Assembly (NCBI GenBank): GCA_918797485.1
Contig: CAKKNE010000001.1
Location: 6,200,001-6,264,000, forward strand
Source of the DNA: Pelagomonas calceolata
Lineage: Eukaryota; Sar; Pelagophyceae; Pelagomonadales; Pelagomonadaceae
Reading direction: 5' to 3'
DNA length: 64,000 nt
Shown here: piece after piece, positions 52,869 through 62,700 of the stretch
Layout of the letters: each line of letters opens with the position of its first letter
Numbering within the stretch: the first letter of the stretch is position 1
Made by a program: the position numbers and the translations under genes
The notes under the pieces: generated by a model
Seen by the model: the letters and a program-made list of their open reading frames with translations, nothing else
Databases searched by the model: none
What the model was told of the DNA's origin: nothing

Positions 52869-54095
52869 ATGGCCTCGACGATCACCTACGAGGTGCGCGT
52901 CCTGCGCCACGTCCTCGAGAGCTGCGACTGGCTCGCGTCGCGCGGGCGCGACGGCCTCGCGAAGCTCAAGGAGATGGCGCGGGAGACGAAGTGGCACGAC
53001 GGCGACGCGCGCCACGAGCGCGTCGCGCTGCCCGAGAACTGGAGCCGCGCGATCCCGCTCCACGGCGCCGTCATGAACGGCCACTACCAATCGACCTTGC
53101 CTTACTTGGTCGAGACGCTCGGCGCGCCGGTGGGCGGCGTCTGCCCGCGCGACGGCAACACGCCCTGCCACACGGCGGTCGTCTGGGGCCATTTACACGT
53201 CGTCGCTTATTTATTAGCAAGGGGCGCGAGGCACGACGCCAAAAACGACCACGGTTTTGATCTGGCGGCGCTGGCGCGACGGCGCCAGGAGCGCCTCGAG
53301 CGGGGCTCGGACATCGATCGAGCGTACTACACGCGGAACGGCGTGCCGCTGCAGGCCCTGATCGAGGAGGGCGCGCGGCTGACGCGACTGCTCGAGGGCG
53401 TCGCGCGGGCGGGCGGCTGGGACGCCTGGGCGCGGCCGCGCGCGACGCGGAGCAAGGTCGTCGCCGTGGCGGCGCCCTGGCTCCGGGCGAACGGACTGCG
53501 GCGCGACCTCGCGGCGCTCCGCGCGAACTGCAAAGGGATGGAGAAATTGGAGGTCGTGCCGGAGAAGCCGCGGCGGCGGCGGCGCGAACGGAGGGACAAG
53601 GTCGACAAGCGCATGGCGCTGGCCGGCCCCGCGGCCGTGGCGGCGGCGCGCGCGGCCGTCGCCGCGGCGGACCCTTCGCTGCCGGACGCGCTCTTCAAGG
53701 CGGATCTCGGCGGCGAGCAGTTCGCGCGCGCGCTGCGCTGGCTCGGCGCGGCGACCGTCGACGACGCGCGGGATTTAGATAGGACGGAGGTCGCGCGCGT
53801 CGACGGCCTGACGAGTGCCGAGCGGCGCAAGCTGTGGCTGTTTGTCGCGGGTGCCATATCGAAGCGCGACGACGCCGTCGCGGCGGCCGAGCGCGCGGCC
53901 CTCGAGGACGCGGCCGAGCCGCCGCCGCCGGTTCGCGTCGACGCAAAGGTCGCGCTGGCGCTGCTGGAGGCGATGCCCGAGGGGCCCGTGAGCGTCATCG
54001 CCCGCTTTGCCTACGCCGCAAGGGTGCCGGTGATCGACACACGGCCGGTCACGGACGATGCGGTGCTCGCCGCGGTGCGAATAATGAAGATGTAA
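52869..54095 (+). CDS. Ankyrin-repeat protein
   Basis: 408 residues. Two to three ankyrin units at about 55-135 (IPLHGAVMNGHYQSTLPYLVE; NTPCHTAVVWGHLHVVAYLLARGA; a remnant HGFDLAALA). After a helical linker comes a very basic segment (RRRRRERRDKVDKR, about 235-250) and a helical C-terminal region (ADPSLPDALFKADLGGEQFARALRWLGA and a SAM-like helix bundle to about 330). Function unknown; a nuclear or scaffold role is possible. Single exon. It runs tail to tail with another ankyrin gene. Confidence 0.78.
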   Translation: MASTITYEVRVLRHVLESCDWLASRGRDGLAKLKEMARETKWHDGDARHERVALPENWSRAIPLHGAVMNGHYQSTLPYLVETLGAPVGGVCPRDGNTPCHTAVVWGHLHVVAYLLARGARHDAKNDHGFDLAALARRRQERLERGSDIDRAYYTRNGVPLQALIEEGARLTRLLEGVARAGGWDAWARPRATRSKVVAVAAPWLRANGLRRDLAALRANCKGMEKLEVVPEKPRRRRRERRDKVDKRMALAGPAAVAAARAAVAAADPSLPDALFKADLGGEQFARALRWLGAATVDDARDLDRTEVARVDGLTSAERRKLWLFVAGAISKRDDAVAAAERAALEDAAEPPPPVRVDAKVALALLEAMPEGPVSVIARFAYAARVPVIDTRPVTDDAVLAAVRIMKM

Positions 54096-54141
54096 ATTAT
54101 GGATGAAACACACACACAACACGCTTAGGCACCCCCACAAA

Positions 54142-55125
54142 TCACGACCGCCGCTTCACGTAGAGCGCGGGCTTGTAGTCCTCGAGGTAGGCCTCGATGA
54201 CGCCGTGCTTGTAGGACTTGGTCTTCTTCCGGATGTACATGGCCCAGTCGTAGGCCGTGTGCTTGTGCTTGTCCTTGGCCTTGATGGACGCGCCCGTCTC
54301 GAGGATGGCCTTGACGCACTCGAGGTGGCCCGCGTACGCCGCGTAGATGAGCGGCGTCCAGCCGCCTCTATCTTTAGCTTCGGGGTCGCCGCCCTGCTCG
54401 AGGAGCACCTCCAGCAGGTCCGCGTCTCCCCCCAAACAGGCCAGGTGCACGGGCGTGATGCCCTGCATGTTTTTTTTGTCGATGTTCGCGTGGCGCGAGT
54501 GCAAATCCAGGATCGAGCCGCTCATCTTGTTCTGGGCCGCGCCCATCATCGGCGACGCGCCCGTCAGCCGGCCCCGGTGGCTCTTGTAGTCCTCGCCGCG
54601 ATCCGGGTTCGCTTCCAACCCGAGCAGGATCTCGACCATGTCCTCGCGCTCCTCCTTGATGGCCAGCGACAACGGCGTGCGCCCGAACTCGTCGTACTCG
54701 TTCATGATCTTCGCGGCGTAGCCCTGGAACTCCTCCTTGCTATTCCCGCCCTCGCCCTGGTGCCGCGTCCTTTCCACCCCAGCTTTCTTGCCGATGTTCT
54801 TCTCGTCCTTCTCCTGCGCCGCCATCATAATATCCACAATTCTGTTCTTGTCGCAGTCGACGACGGCCTCGTGGAGCGTCTTCCAGTAGCAGCACCCAAA
54901 GTACTTCCGCGTCCGGACGCAGCAGCGCGGCCGCCAGCTCTTCTTCTTCTTCTTCGGCTCGGGCTGGGCCTCGAAGGCGGCCATCGCGTCGGCGATCTCC
55001 TTCTTGCGGATGGCGTCCCGCCGGGCCTTGAGGTCGCGCTTCCTCGCCTCGGCGATCGTGATCTCGTTGCCATCCCTATCCTCGATCTGCGTCGCGAGGA
55101 TGTCCCACTCGTCGGGGTTCACCAT
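54142..55125 (-). CDS. Ankyrin-repeat protein
   Basis: 327 residues. An N-terminal charged helix (EARKRDLKARRDAIRKKEIADAM) and a Lys/Cys-rich stretch (KKKKKSWRPRCCVRTRKYFGCCYW) precede ankyrin repeats from about 80 to 310: KTLHEAVVDCDKNRIVDIMM, GRTPLSLAIKEEREDMVEILLG, GITPVHLACLGGDADLLEVLLEQG and GWTPLIYAAYAGHLECVKAILETG are clean units. The Cys cluster could be lipid-modified or bind metal. Little else can be said of its role. Single exon. Confidence 0.85.
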   Translation of the reverse strand: MVNPDEWDILATQIEDRDGNEITIAEARKRDLKARRDAIRKKEIADAMAAFEAQPEPKKKKKSWRPRCCVRTRKYFGCCYWKTLHEAVVDCDKNRIVDIMMAAQEKDEKNIGKKAGVERTRHQGEGGNSKEEFQGYAAKIMNEYDEFGRTPLSLAIKEEREDMVEILLGLEANPDRGEDYKSHRGRLTGASPMMGAAQNKMSGSILDLHSRHANIDKKNMQGITPVHLACLGGDADLLEVLLEQGGDPEAKDRGGWTPLIYAAYAGHLECVKAILETGASIKAKDKHKHTAYDWAMYIRKKTKSYKHGVIEAYLEDYKPALYVKRRS

Positions 55126-55471
55126 CTTGTTGTCGTGTCGGGCTGCCCCGAGCGCGCTCGGAACTCACGTGTCGTCGGCGCTGGGCTCTTGTCCAAGGTG
55201 TCTAGGCTGCCCGGCGCTCTTGGAACGAAGTTTGAGCCGCGGGCCGCGGGCAGCAAGGCTTCGGGACCACGATGGGTCCTACGCGCCACTGCTGGGCCCC
55301 GGGACAGCGCGGATAGGAGCTGTTTTTGCCCTGCCGTAGCGCGAGCTGGGCCTGGACCCGCACGGTACGGGCTAGCGACGGCTCGCGCGTACATACTACG
55401 AAAGAGCCAGATAAGTTCAGAAATAAAAAAGACACATACGACACACCCTAGAAGAAGAAGGAAGCAGACCG
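55126..55471. other. Intergenic region
   Basis: 346 bp between two minus-strand genes. AT-richer near 55380-55455. It should contain the promoter of the ankyrin gene and the 3' end of the LYR gene; no motif recognised. Confidence 0.5.
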
Positions 55472-55834
55472 TCACCGCGTCCGCGTCTGCGCGACCTTGG
55501 CCTCGATCCGCTTCTGCGCCGCCTCGAACTGCCGCACGGTCTTGTCGAGGCACTCCCGGCCCACAACCAACATTTTCGCGACCATGAGCGGGTCCGGCTC
55601 GTCGCGCGCCTGCTCGAACTCCTTCCGCGTCGACCGTCTCAAAACAACGTTCCAGGGCTCGCCGTTCTGGTCGGCCCAGTGGAAGTGGCGCGCGGCGCGC
55701 AGGCAGTCGCGGTAGAGCGACAGCGCCTCGGGCGACGGCGGCCGCTTTCTGAGGCCGCCGAGCTGGCGCGTCGGCGGCCGCGGCGCGGCGCGGGCTGTGT
55801 CCTTGCGTACGCGTCGCAGGGCTCGAGCCAGCAT
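55472..55834 (-). CDS. LYR-motif (complex 1 LYR) protein
   Basis: 120 residues. The N-terminus (MLARALRRVRKDTARAAPRPPTRQ) is a mitochondrial presequence. ALSLYRDCLRAARHFHWADQNGEPW contains the L-Y-R tripeptide and downstream Phe/Trp typical of small LYR proteins, followed by VVLRRSTRKEFEQARDEPDPLMVAKMLVVGRECL, a three-helix bundle with conserved Arg and Phe. LYR proteins bind acyl carrier protein and help insert Fe-S clusters or assemble respiratory complexes. Which complex is served cannot be decided. Single exon. Confidence 0.85.
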   Translation of the reverse strand: MLARALRRVRKDTARAAPRPPTRQLGGLRKRPPSPEALSLYRDCLRAARHFHWADQNGEPWNVVLRRSTRKEFEQARDEPDPLMVAKMLVVGRECLDKTVRQFEAAQKRIEAKVAQTRTR

Positions 55835-56209
55835 GCTACCGGTCCTCAGCGACGTCCGAATCGATCGCTGCTCCTCGTGAGACGTCTGCAGCCTCTCACA
55901 GCAGAGGCATGCTTGGGAGCTTGTGGTGCTGCGGCGATACGGATGCTCCGGTTGCCAGCGACGGTACGTATGGGAGGTAGTGCTGGTTTACAGCGGCTTT
56001 ACGTACGCACACTGTCTGCGGCGTCCGCGCTGTACACTTCGTGCGGGTTGCTCTCTTTTGGTGCGAGCAAAAAAGCAAGCGCGGGCGTGGTTTCTAAGTT
56101 AGCAAAGGCTCTAAAGACGACGCCTATTATTGACGCAATCGGAAACGCATCGGTATTAGAGCGCTAACTTAGCTGCACTAGCAAGAGAGCACTTGCATTT
56201 TGGGAGAGC
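55835..56209. other. Divergent intergenic region
   Basis: 375 bp between the LYR and YwbE-family genes. A degenerate relative of the CTAG palindrome (minus strand CTAGTGCAGCTAAGTTAGCG) lies at about 56162-56181, 29 bp before the YwbE-family ATG. No gene seen. Confidence 0.45.
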
Positions 56210-56785
56210 ATGATGCTCCGCCGCACCACACGCAGCGTAGCACTCCTCCTGTCCATCCGCAGCGGTGGCGCATTCACTCGCAGCAGTCCGCTGCCTCTGC
56301 GCTGTCGCGCCCTCGCGACCGCGTCGGGCGCGGACGACGCCGGAGGCCGCGCGGGGGGCCGACGACGGAGGCCAGCCGGCGGTGGACGACGACGAAGGCC
56401 GTCCACGAACCAACGCGCGCCGCAAGCTGGAGATGCGCCCTCCGCAGCCGCGCAGAAGCGGTCCGCGGTGCCCCTCGGCGCTGTGGTGGACGTCGTTCAG
56501 AAGGAAGACCAGCCGACCGGAAAGAAGACGCGGGGCACCGTTGCGCGGCACCTGACGCGGGCCGCCCAGCACCCGCGAGGCATCAAGGTGCTGCTCGCGG
56601 AGGAGGTCGTGGGCCGCGTCGTAGAGGTGTTAGAGACGCCGGAGGTGTCCGACGACGACCTCGCTGCCTTCGCGCGCGTCTCGAACCCGCAGCGGGGGCG
56701 AGGAGGAGGCCGAGGACGACGACGACGCGGCGGCGGCGGTGGCGGCGACGAGGCGCCGCGGCGCGTCGCAAGCTTTACCGGGTAG
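56210..56785 (+). CDS. Plastid-type YwbE (DUF2196) family protein
   Basis: 191 residues. MMLRRTTRSVALLLSIRSGGAFTRS is a signal peptide with a GAF junction like heterokont plastid precursors. After a low-complexity Gly/Arg/Pro linker the core at about 85-145 reads VPLGAVVDVVQKEDQPTGKKTRG, HPRGIKVLLAEEVVGRVVEVL, a clear match to bacterial YwbE (KEDQxTGKxTRG, HPxGIKV). The bacterial family is about 65 residues and of unknown, possibly RNA-related, function. The tail is Gly/Arg-rich (RGG-like), which again suggests nucleic-acid binding. Single exon; the end lies 5 bp from an opposing ORF. Confidence 0.8.
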   Translation: MMLRRTTRSVALLLSIRSGGAFTRSSPLPLRCRALATASGADDAGGRAGGRRRRPAGGGRRRRPSTNQRAPQAGDAPSAAAQKRSAVPLGAVVDVVQKEDQPTGKKTRGTVARHLTRAAQHPRGIKVLLAEEVVGRVVEVLETPEVSDDDLAAFARVSNPQRGRGGGRGRRRRGGGGGGDEAPRRVASFTG

Positions 56786-56790
56786 AGGTC

Positions 56791-57177
56791 CTATTGTTGT
56801 TTACTCACGTCCTCGCTTTTCGCGAACGCGGCAAAGTCTGGGACGCCGTAGAGCTCGGCGAGCAGCGCGTCGACGCGCGTCAGCGTGAGCTTTGCCGCGG
56901 ACGTGGCGAGCCTGCGCGGCGATTCGTCAAAGCAGAAGAGCGGTCTACAACGCAGACAAACGCGCTCGACCTGCTCCTCGCGGGACGGCGGCGGCGGCGC
57001 GGCGGGCGGCGGCGGTGGCGGCTCGAGCCCCGGCGCGACCGGCTCGTTCGACATGTCGGGTCCCACGAATTGCGGCGGCGGCGACGGCGGCCTCCTGCGA
57101 ACTGCCGTAAAGCGCGGCGGAAATATGCGCGACGCACCTATTATCGAACACCTGAAGCTGCCCGCCATCCATTGCAA
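56791..57177 (-). CDS. Possible gene or 3' exon: Pro-rich protein with CxxC
   Basis: Open frame of up to 128 residues with a poly-Pro segment, then REEQVERVCLRCRPLFCFDE and a helical end (KLTLTRVDALLAELYGVPDFAAFAK). The second half looks like real protein. It ends 5 bp from the YwbE-family gene. It may be the last exon of the RS-rich gene upstream on the same strand (57607), but I could not fix the splice sites. Confidence 0.4.
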   Translation of the reverse strand: MQWMAGSFRCSIIGASRIFPPRFTAVRRRPPSPPPQFVGPDMSNEPVAPGLEPPPPPPAAPPPPSREEQVERVCLRCRPLFCFDESPRRLATSAAKLTLTRVDALLAELYGVPDFAAFAKSEDVSKQQ

Positions 57178-57403
57178 TTTCCCCGCCCAGCAGCCTTGCG
57201 CGTGCGCCTGCGTCGGACGGCGTCAGCCGACGAGAGCTACTAAAAAATGACGCGGCGGGCGCACGAGCCATTGATGCAGTCGCGGGCTTCGGCGGTGGCG
57301 GTGGTCCGCGCCGCCGTCCGCGGTCTCTCCCTCGTCTGTCGTTGTTGTTGCGTCCGCCGCCTCCTATGGGAACGAAAGACTCGCGGGCGAGCGAGAAAAC
57401 AAA

Positions 57404-57607
57404 TTAATGAGCCAGGCACGTCGTCGCGCCGTGATCTCTTCGTCTCCGTCGATCATAGCTCCTTGACCTTGACCGGCTGCGGCCGCGCCGCCGGCCGCGG
57501 CTCCGAGACCTTGACCGTCGTCGATCCTCGTGCCGGCGCTCGCCACCACCGCTGGAGCGGTGGTCGCGCCGGTCGTCGCGGCGATCACGATCACCGTAAC
57601 GACCCAT
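57404..57607 (-). CDS. Arg/Ser-rich (SR-like) protein or first exon
   Basis: 67 residues dominated by RD, RS and RR dipeptides: MGRYGDRDRRDDRRDHRSS followed by RRRSRSRSRGRRRGRSRSRSRSYDRRRRR. Alternating RS is the mark of splicing-factor RS domains. Downstream on the same strand a frame reads GGGRNNNDRRGRDRGRRRG, an RGG-like stretch, so the gene probably continues through one or more introns. No RRM was found. Confidence 0.45.
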   Translation of the reverse strand: MGRYGDRDRRDDRRDHRSSGGGERRHEDRRRSRSRSRGRRRGRSRSRSRSYDRRRRRDHGATTCLAH

Positions 57608-57830
57608 TTTGCAGCCCAGGTGAAGCGGAATGGCTCCAAATGCGCGAGCCCAAATCGATAATGCTAGCGTTGTATAGACGCACTAGAGGAGGCCTGAAGG
57701 CTGACCCCGCACCTTTCCGACGCGCGGTATACGTGCTGTTTGCAAATAGAAGCCCGCGGCTTCGGGCTGGCGGCCAGCGTGCTGCCAGTGTCGTCGTTTG
57801 GCCCTTGCTGGAGGCTGCCCAAACGCCACG

Positions 57831-59708
57831 ATGAGGGCCGCATTGTACAACGAAAGTCGCGCGCTGCGCCTCGCGAACCAGGCCGACTCGCGGCGAAGCG
57901 CGGCCTGCCTGCCGCGGGGCTGCGACTTCGGGACGGAGGACCGAGCAACCGAAAGCGGGGCGCTGCCGCGGCGCGCGGGGCGACCGCGACCGGCGGGTCG
58001 CAGCATCGATGCCGACGACGGCGTGCCGGCGGCGTACCTGCGGCCGGCGGGTCGGAGGGCTCCGGTCGTCGACGACGCGCGAGACGACGACATCGTCATT
58101 ATTGTGAGAGGCGGCCGGCGGCGCGAAGCTGCCGCTGAGCAGCGCGTAGTCTACGTCGACCAGGGTCCCTCGACGAGGTACGACGAGAGGTACGCCGACG
58201 ACGAGGATTTCGTCGACGCGCGTGAGCCGGTCCCGCCGCGACGCTGGGACCTGCCGCGCCGCGACGTGGCGCCGCCGGCGTTCTTCCCGGCGCCGATCCG
58301 CGACGACCGCAAGGCTGTCGCGTGGGAAGTACCGACTTCCACGGAGCAGCGCGCGCGGACGGCGTTCGGCGCCGGCCGACGCCTCGCGCGAGCGCGCGGT
58401 CGGCCCGCGGAGGAACCGCTGCCTGCGCCGCCACCAAAGGCACTGCCACCAACGCCACCGACGGCACAGACGCCGCCGGATTCGTCCAGCAGCGACGACG
58501 AGCCCGCCACCTTGAACGAAAGCGACGTCTTCGAGGCGACGGCGGGCGCGATCCGCGAAGTTGATGCCTTGCGCGCCGCGGCCATCGACGGGTCTCTGAC
58601 GCTGAAGATGACGCGCGCTGCCGTCGTAGACAGACTCAAATTGGGCGCGGGCGGCGACAGGCTCCTGAAGAGGACCTACAAGGAGTGCATGAAGGCCGCG
58701 ATGCTCGAGGTCGCGGGAGCGTTGCAGCTGGACCAGTCCCCTGCTGTGCACGACGCGATGTCGCAGCTGGGGGCGATCTTGAATGTGTCCGAGCGGCCGG
58801 CCGAGGCCGCCGCGGTGGACCTGGCGCTCTTGGACGAAATTCGCGAAGAGCGATCCGAGCAACCTGCCGTCACGGTGGACCTCGCCGCCGACGACGAGTC
58901 GGCGCCGTCGAGCAGCACGCCCTCCGTGACGTCGGCCTCGCCGCCAGCGTACCCTGAGGAGCCGTTCTCGCCGGCGTGGGCGGACTTGACGCTGGCGGCG
59001 CCGGCCGTTCCCGTCGGCCTGGGACCCCTCCCGCCGGACTCGGCCCTGGCGGCGCGGGCGGCGATGCCAACGAGCTCGTCCTCGTCCTCATCCGACGACG
59101 ACATGCCCTCGCTGTCGAGCAGCGTGGCGTCGCCAGCGCCCGCAGCTGCGTCCCCGGCCGGAGCCCCGACGTCGGACCACGCACGATGCCGGACCACGCC
59201 CGATCCAGCGGGGGCCCTGCAGTTCGAAGCGACGCCGACGTCAGCCGCGGCGGCGGAGCTGGAACACTCGCCGGCGTCCGTGACGACGCCATCGTCGACG
59301 CTGTCCTTTGCCACGCCGGTCGCAGGATCGCCGGGCCGCGGGACGCAGACGCAGCGCGCGGCCACCACGTCGCCTGTACGCGGGACGCAGACTGAAACGC
59401 CACGACACGCGGCGGCGACGTGCGGCACGCAGACGCCGCCGCCTCAGGTCTACGTCGCCTCGCCGGAGAGCGTCATGCGGAGCGTCGCGGCGGCGTCGGC
59501 GCGGCCGCGCGCGGTCGAATTGGAGAAGTCGATGCGAGAATTGGATCTCCTTGTTGGCGAATTGGAACGCGCCGCCACGCGGGCCTCGCCCGCGACGACG
59601 GCGTCTCCGATTCTGTCGCCGCCCTCGGACGCGCAGATTGAGGAGCGGCTTTCTTCCGCGCGACGGCATCGCGCTGAAGCTGTCGCGACTAAGGATACTG
59701 GTTTGTAA
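57831..59708 (+). CDS. Large low-complexity protein with three TQT (LC8-binding-type) motifs
   Basis: 625 residues from the ATG at 57831. Mostly disordered: acidic and Arg-rich first third, a helical island at about 240-340 (IREVDALRAAAIDGSLTLKMTRAAVVDRL and the following EVAGALQLDQ region), then long Ser/Pro/Ala stretches. Near the end three copies of GTQT occur about 15 residues apart (RGTQTQ, RGTQTE, CGTQTP). TQT flanked like this is the classic docking motif of dynein light chain LC8, which dimerises disordered partners. A short coiled coil follows (ELEKSMRELDLLVGELERA), as is common in LC8 clients. No family recognised. Single exon. Confidence 0.6.
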   Translation: MRAALYNESRALRLANQADSRRSAACLPRGCDFGTEDRATESGALPRRAGRPRPAGRSIDADDGVPAAYLRPAGRRAPVVDDARDDDIVIIVRGGRRREAAAEQRVVYVDQGPSTRYDERYADDEDFVDAREPVPPRRWDLPRRDVAPPAFFPAPIRDDRKAVAWEVPTSTEQRARTAFGAGRRLARARGRPAEEPLPAPPPKALPPTPPTAQTPPDSSSSDDEPATLNESDVFEATAGAIREVDALRAAAIDGSLTLKMTRAAVVDRLKLGAGGDRLLKRTYKECMKAAMLEVAGALQLDQSPAVHDAMSQLGAILNVSERPAEAAAVDLALLDEIREERSEQPAVTVDLAADDESAPSSSTPSVTSASPPAYPEEPFSPAWADLTLAAPAVPVGLGPLPPDSALAARAAMPTSSSSSSSDDDMPSLSSSVASPAPAAASPAGAPTSDHARCRTTPDPAGALQFEATPTSAAAAELEHSPASVTTPSSTLSFATPVAGSPGRGTQTQRAATTSPVRGTQTETPRHAAATCGTQTPPPQVYVASPESVMRSVAAASARPRAVELEKSMRELDLLVGELERAATRASPATTASPILSPPSDAQIEERLSSARRHRAEAVATKDTGL

Positions 59709-59727
59709 GTTTAAACACACTTAGTCC

Positions 59728-62700
59728 CTAGAGAGGGTTCGTCGTCGGCGGGTACCGGCGAAGCAGGTCCTCCTTGGCGAGGCGGACCCAGTCCTCGAGC
59801 TCGAGCGTCTCCAACAGCTCCGCCTTGGCGTCGTGGAGCGCCTGATTACAAGTACCGTCCAATTTGGCAACCTTCAACCGCGCCCGGATCGCGGCGAGGG
59901 CGGCGCCGGGGCGGCCGCGGTTCGCGTCGCGCCGCGCGTGCGCGAGCACGTAGGTGTCCCTATCGTCGTCCTCCGCGAACGTGGTGACCTCCGGAGCCCA
60001 GCGATCGAGCTCGTCGACGGCGTCGTCCGACGAGAGCGCCATCGCCCGATAGAGAAGCGCGTGCCTCAGCGCGGCGCGCTGCTCGTCCATGTCGTCGCCC
60101 CGCTTTTTCGCGGCCGCGCCGTCGCGGGGTTCTTTCCGGCCAAAGTAAGACGCGACGGCGTCCGCATCCACGTCTCCCAGGATCGCATCCGCGGCGGCGA
60201 CGACTCTATTCGCTGCGTCGGCCTTGTCGGTGGCCTTGTTGAGACGTGCCACGGCATCGTCGAGAATTTCTCGGAGGAAGGGAAGGTGGCTCGGGTGCTC
60301 GGTCCTGATTGAGGCCGCGAGAGCGTCGAATCGGCTCGGCGGATCCGTGCCCCGCAACGCCTTCAAAGCAGAAATCTGGGCGTCGCGGACGGCCTCGGTC
60401 AGCGCCTCCGCGTCCTTCTCCTCGTCGGACTTTTCCTCGTCGTCATCCGTCGCGTCGTCTTTCTTCTCAGGCGTCGCGGGCGGCGGCGGCTCGTACGCCA
60501 GCGGCACGTGCACGCGATCGTCGTCGAGTTCCTTGTCCAGCACGAGCGAGCCCACGAGCGTGTCGCCGCGCTCAACCCACGCGGGCAGCTTTCCGTCGGG
60601 GCGGCGGACGTAGATGGCGCGCCGCGCGTCCTTGCGGAGGAAGCCATCTTTGAGCGCCTCGCCGCCGACGGTCGCCGTGCCGCGATCCTTGACGATCGGA
60701 CACGTCATCGGATCCTTGAGGTTGAAACGCAAGCGCGCGGGGAGATCCTTCATGTCCTCGAGCGCGGCCCGGTCCGTGTGGCGCAACAATACCTCGAGGG
60801 CGTACTTGCCCGCGCGGAGCGACAGCGGCTTGGCGTCGTGAATGAGACCGCCGTGCGCCAGAATCTGCCCGTTCTGATCCTTGACGCGCCAGATCGCGCC
60901 GTCGATCGGCGAATCGTAGAGTTGCTTATGGAGCGCGGACAGCTGCGGCACGACCGTGTGCCCGACCGAAGCGTCGTCCGCATTGGCGGCTTTGAGTTCG
61001 AAATCGTAGGTCAGCAAAGCTTCGTGCACAAGCGCCGCCGGCGCTGCCGGGTCCGCGCGCAGCTCGGCGTCGGACGGCGGGAGTGCGTCCAGGACGGCCG
61101 AGCCGGCGCGGACGAGAGACTTCGTCGGGCGCAGCGCGCGGTCGACGGCTTTTAGCGACGCCTCGGCGTCGATGGTCTCGGATCGGAGCGGCGCTCCCAC
61201 TTCCAGGCGACCGTACTCGTCCGCGGCGCCGATGCGGACGCCGACCGACGAGTCGCCGGCGCCGGCGGCTCCGAGCTGCTCCCCGAGCCCGTACGAGTGG
61301 AACTCGACCTCCATGTCCAGCGGCACGTCGTCGACCGGATTGCTCATCCACCCCAATGCCACGCAGAGCTCGAGCGTCGCGCCGCCTTGGCACGGGACGA
61401 TGATGGTCTTCTCATCATCAGGCCGGAGCATCGGGTACTCCTTCGTCTGAGACTCCGTGTTTGGCAGATCGCCGCGCGCAGAAGGTACGGCGTGAAAGGT
61501 CACCGCGTGGGGGCCCTTTGGCAGCGCGCCCGTCTTCAGCTTGACCTTGGCAAACTCCGCACCACTAGGCGCGCGCACGAAGCGGCGCTCCGGCACGCCG
61601 CCTCGCAGCGAGAGCGCGTACGATTCGTCCGCGCTCGTCCCTTTGAGGCCGTTGTGCGGCACAATCGCGGTGACGGGAAGCGTGAAGAGCGGGCCGCGGG
61701 TCGGGTCGGTCGCGTCGCGTCCTTCGACCCGCGTAAAGTGCGCGCCCGGCGGCAGACTAGCAGCATCGATCTTGATCTGGAACGATTGCGGCCGCGCCGC
61801 GACGCCTGACTGCAGCACGAGGCTCGCGGGCGTCGTGACCCAGTCCGCGGCGCAGCTCAGCGCCACGTCGACGTCGAGCTTCAGCACCTCCTCGACCTCG
61901 GCTTCGTCGCGGCTCGTCGCGTGCGCGAAGCGAGGCTTGACCTGGACACCAACCACACCGCCGCCGCCCGCCGCCGGCGACAGGACTTGGCCCGCATCTC
62001 TCAAGTAGACGCCGCGCGCGTCGCCCTGGGACGGCACCGTGACGTCAAAGGCGAGGTCGTGGGCCGTTTTTCCCGCGTGGGTCTCCAGATACGTCACCGC
62101 TGCTGGCGCGTCGATGAGTCCAAAGCCCTGGGCGAACGGGTCCGCCGACGGCACCGGCTTGCAGGTCGACTCCAGCGCGCGCCGGAGCGCCGGCGGCGAG
62201 GGCCGGTCCTCGCGCGCGAGGGCCGACAGTACGCAGGCCGCGACGCCGCAGGCGTTCGGCGAGGACATGGAAGTGCCGTGGTACTGCGCTCGGCCGGCGA
62301 GCATGTGGCGCGGTATCGGAGCGATGGCGCCGCCAGGCGCGCAGAGCGTCGGAATCCACCCGTCGGGCGTCGGCCCGCGGCTCGAGAACGTGTAGCTCGT
62401 GGCCGGGACGTCTCCCTCGAGCATCGAGTACTGCTCGCGCATCATGGCCGGGGAGACGTAAGCACCAACAGTGATGGGCGCCGTGAGGCACCCCGGCGCG
62501 CCGAGCGACGACAGCGCCGGGCCGTCGTTACCCGCCGACGTGAACACGGTCATGCTCCACTTCCGCACGGCGTCGTCGAACGTCTCGGCGACGCGTCCAG
62601 ACGTAGACTCGTAAAAGGGTTCCCCGTATGACAAGTTGATGAGGTCGACGCCGTACCGCTTGCAGGCCGCGAGCGCGCGGACGAGACCGGTGCCCGTTTC

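Noticed and set aside
54103-55587. 494-codon plus-strand ORF over the second ankyrin gene
   Set aside because: Leu/Arg/Val-rich antisense shadow of clean ankyrin repeats on the minus strand.
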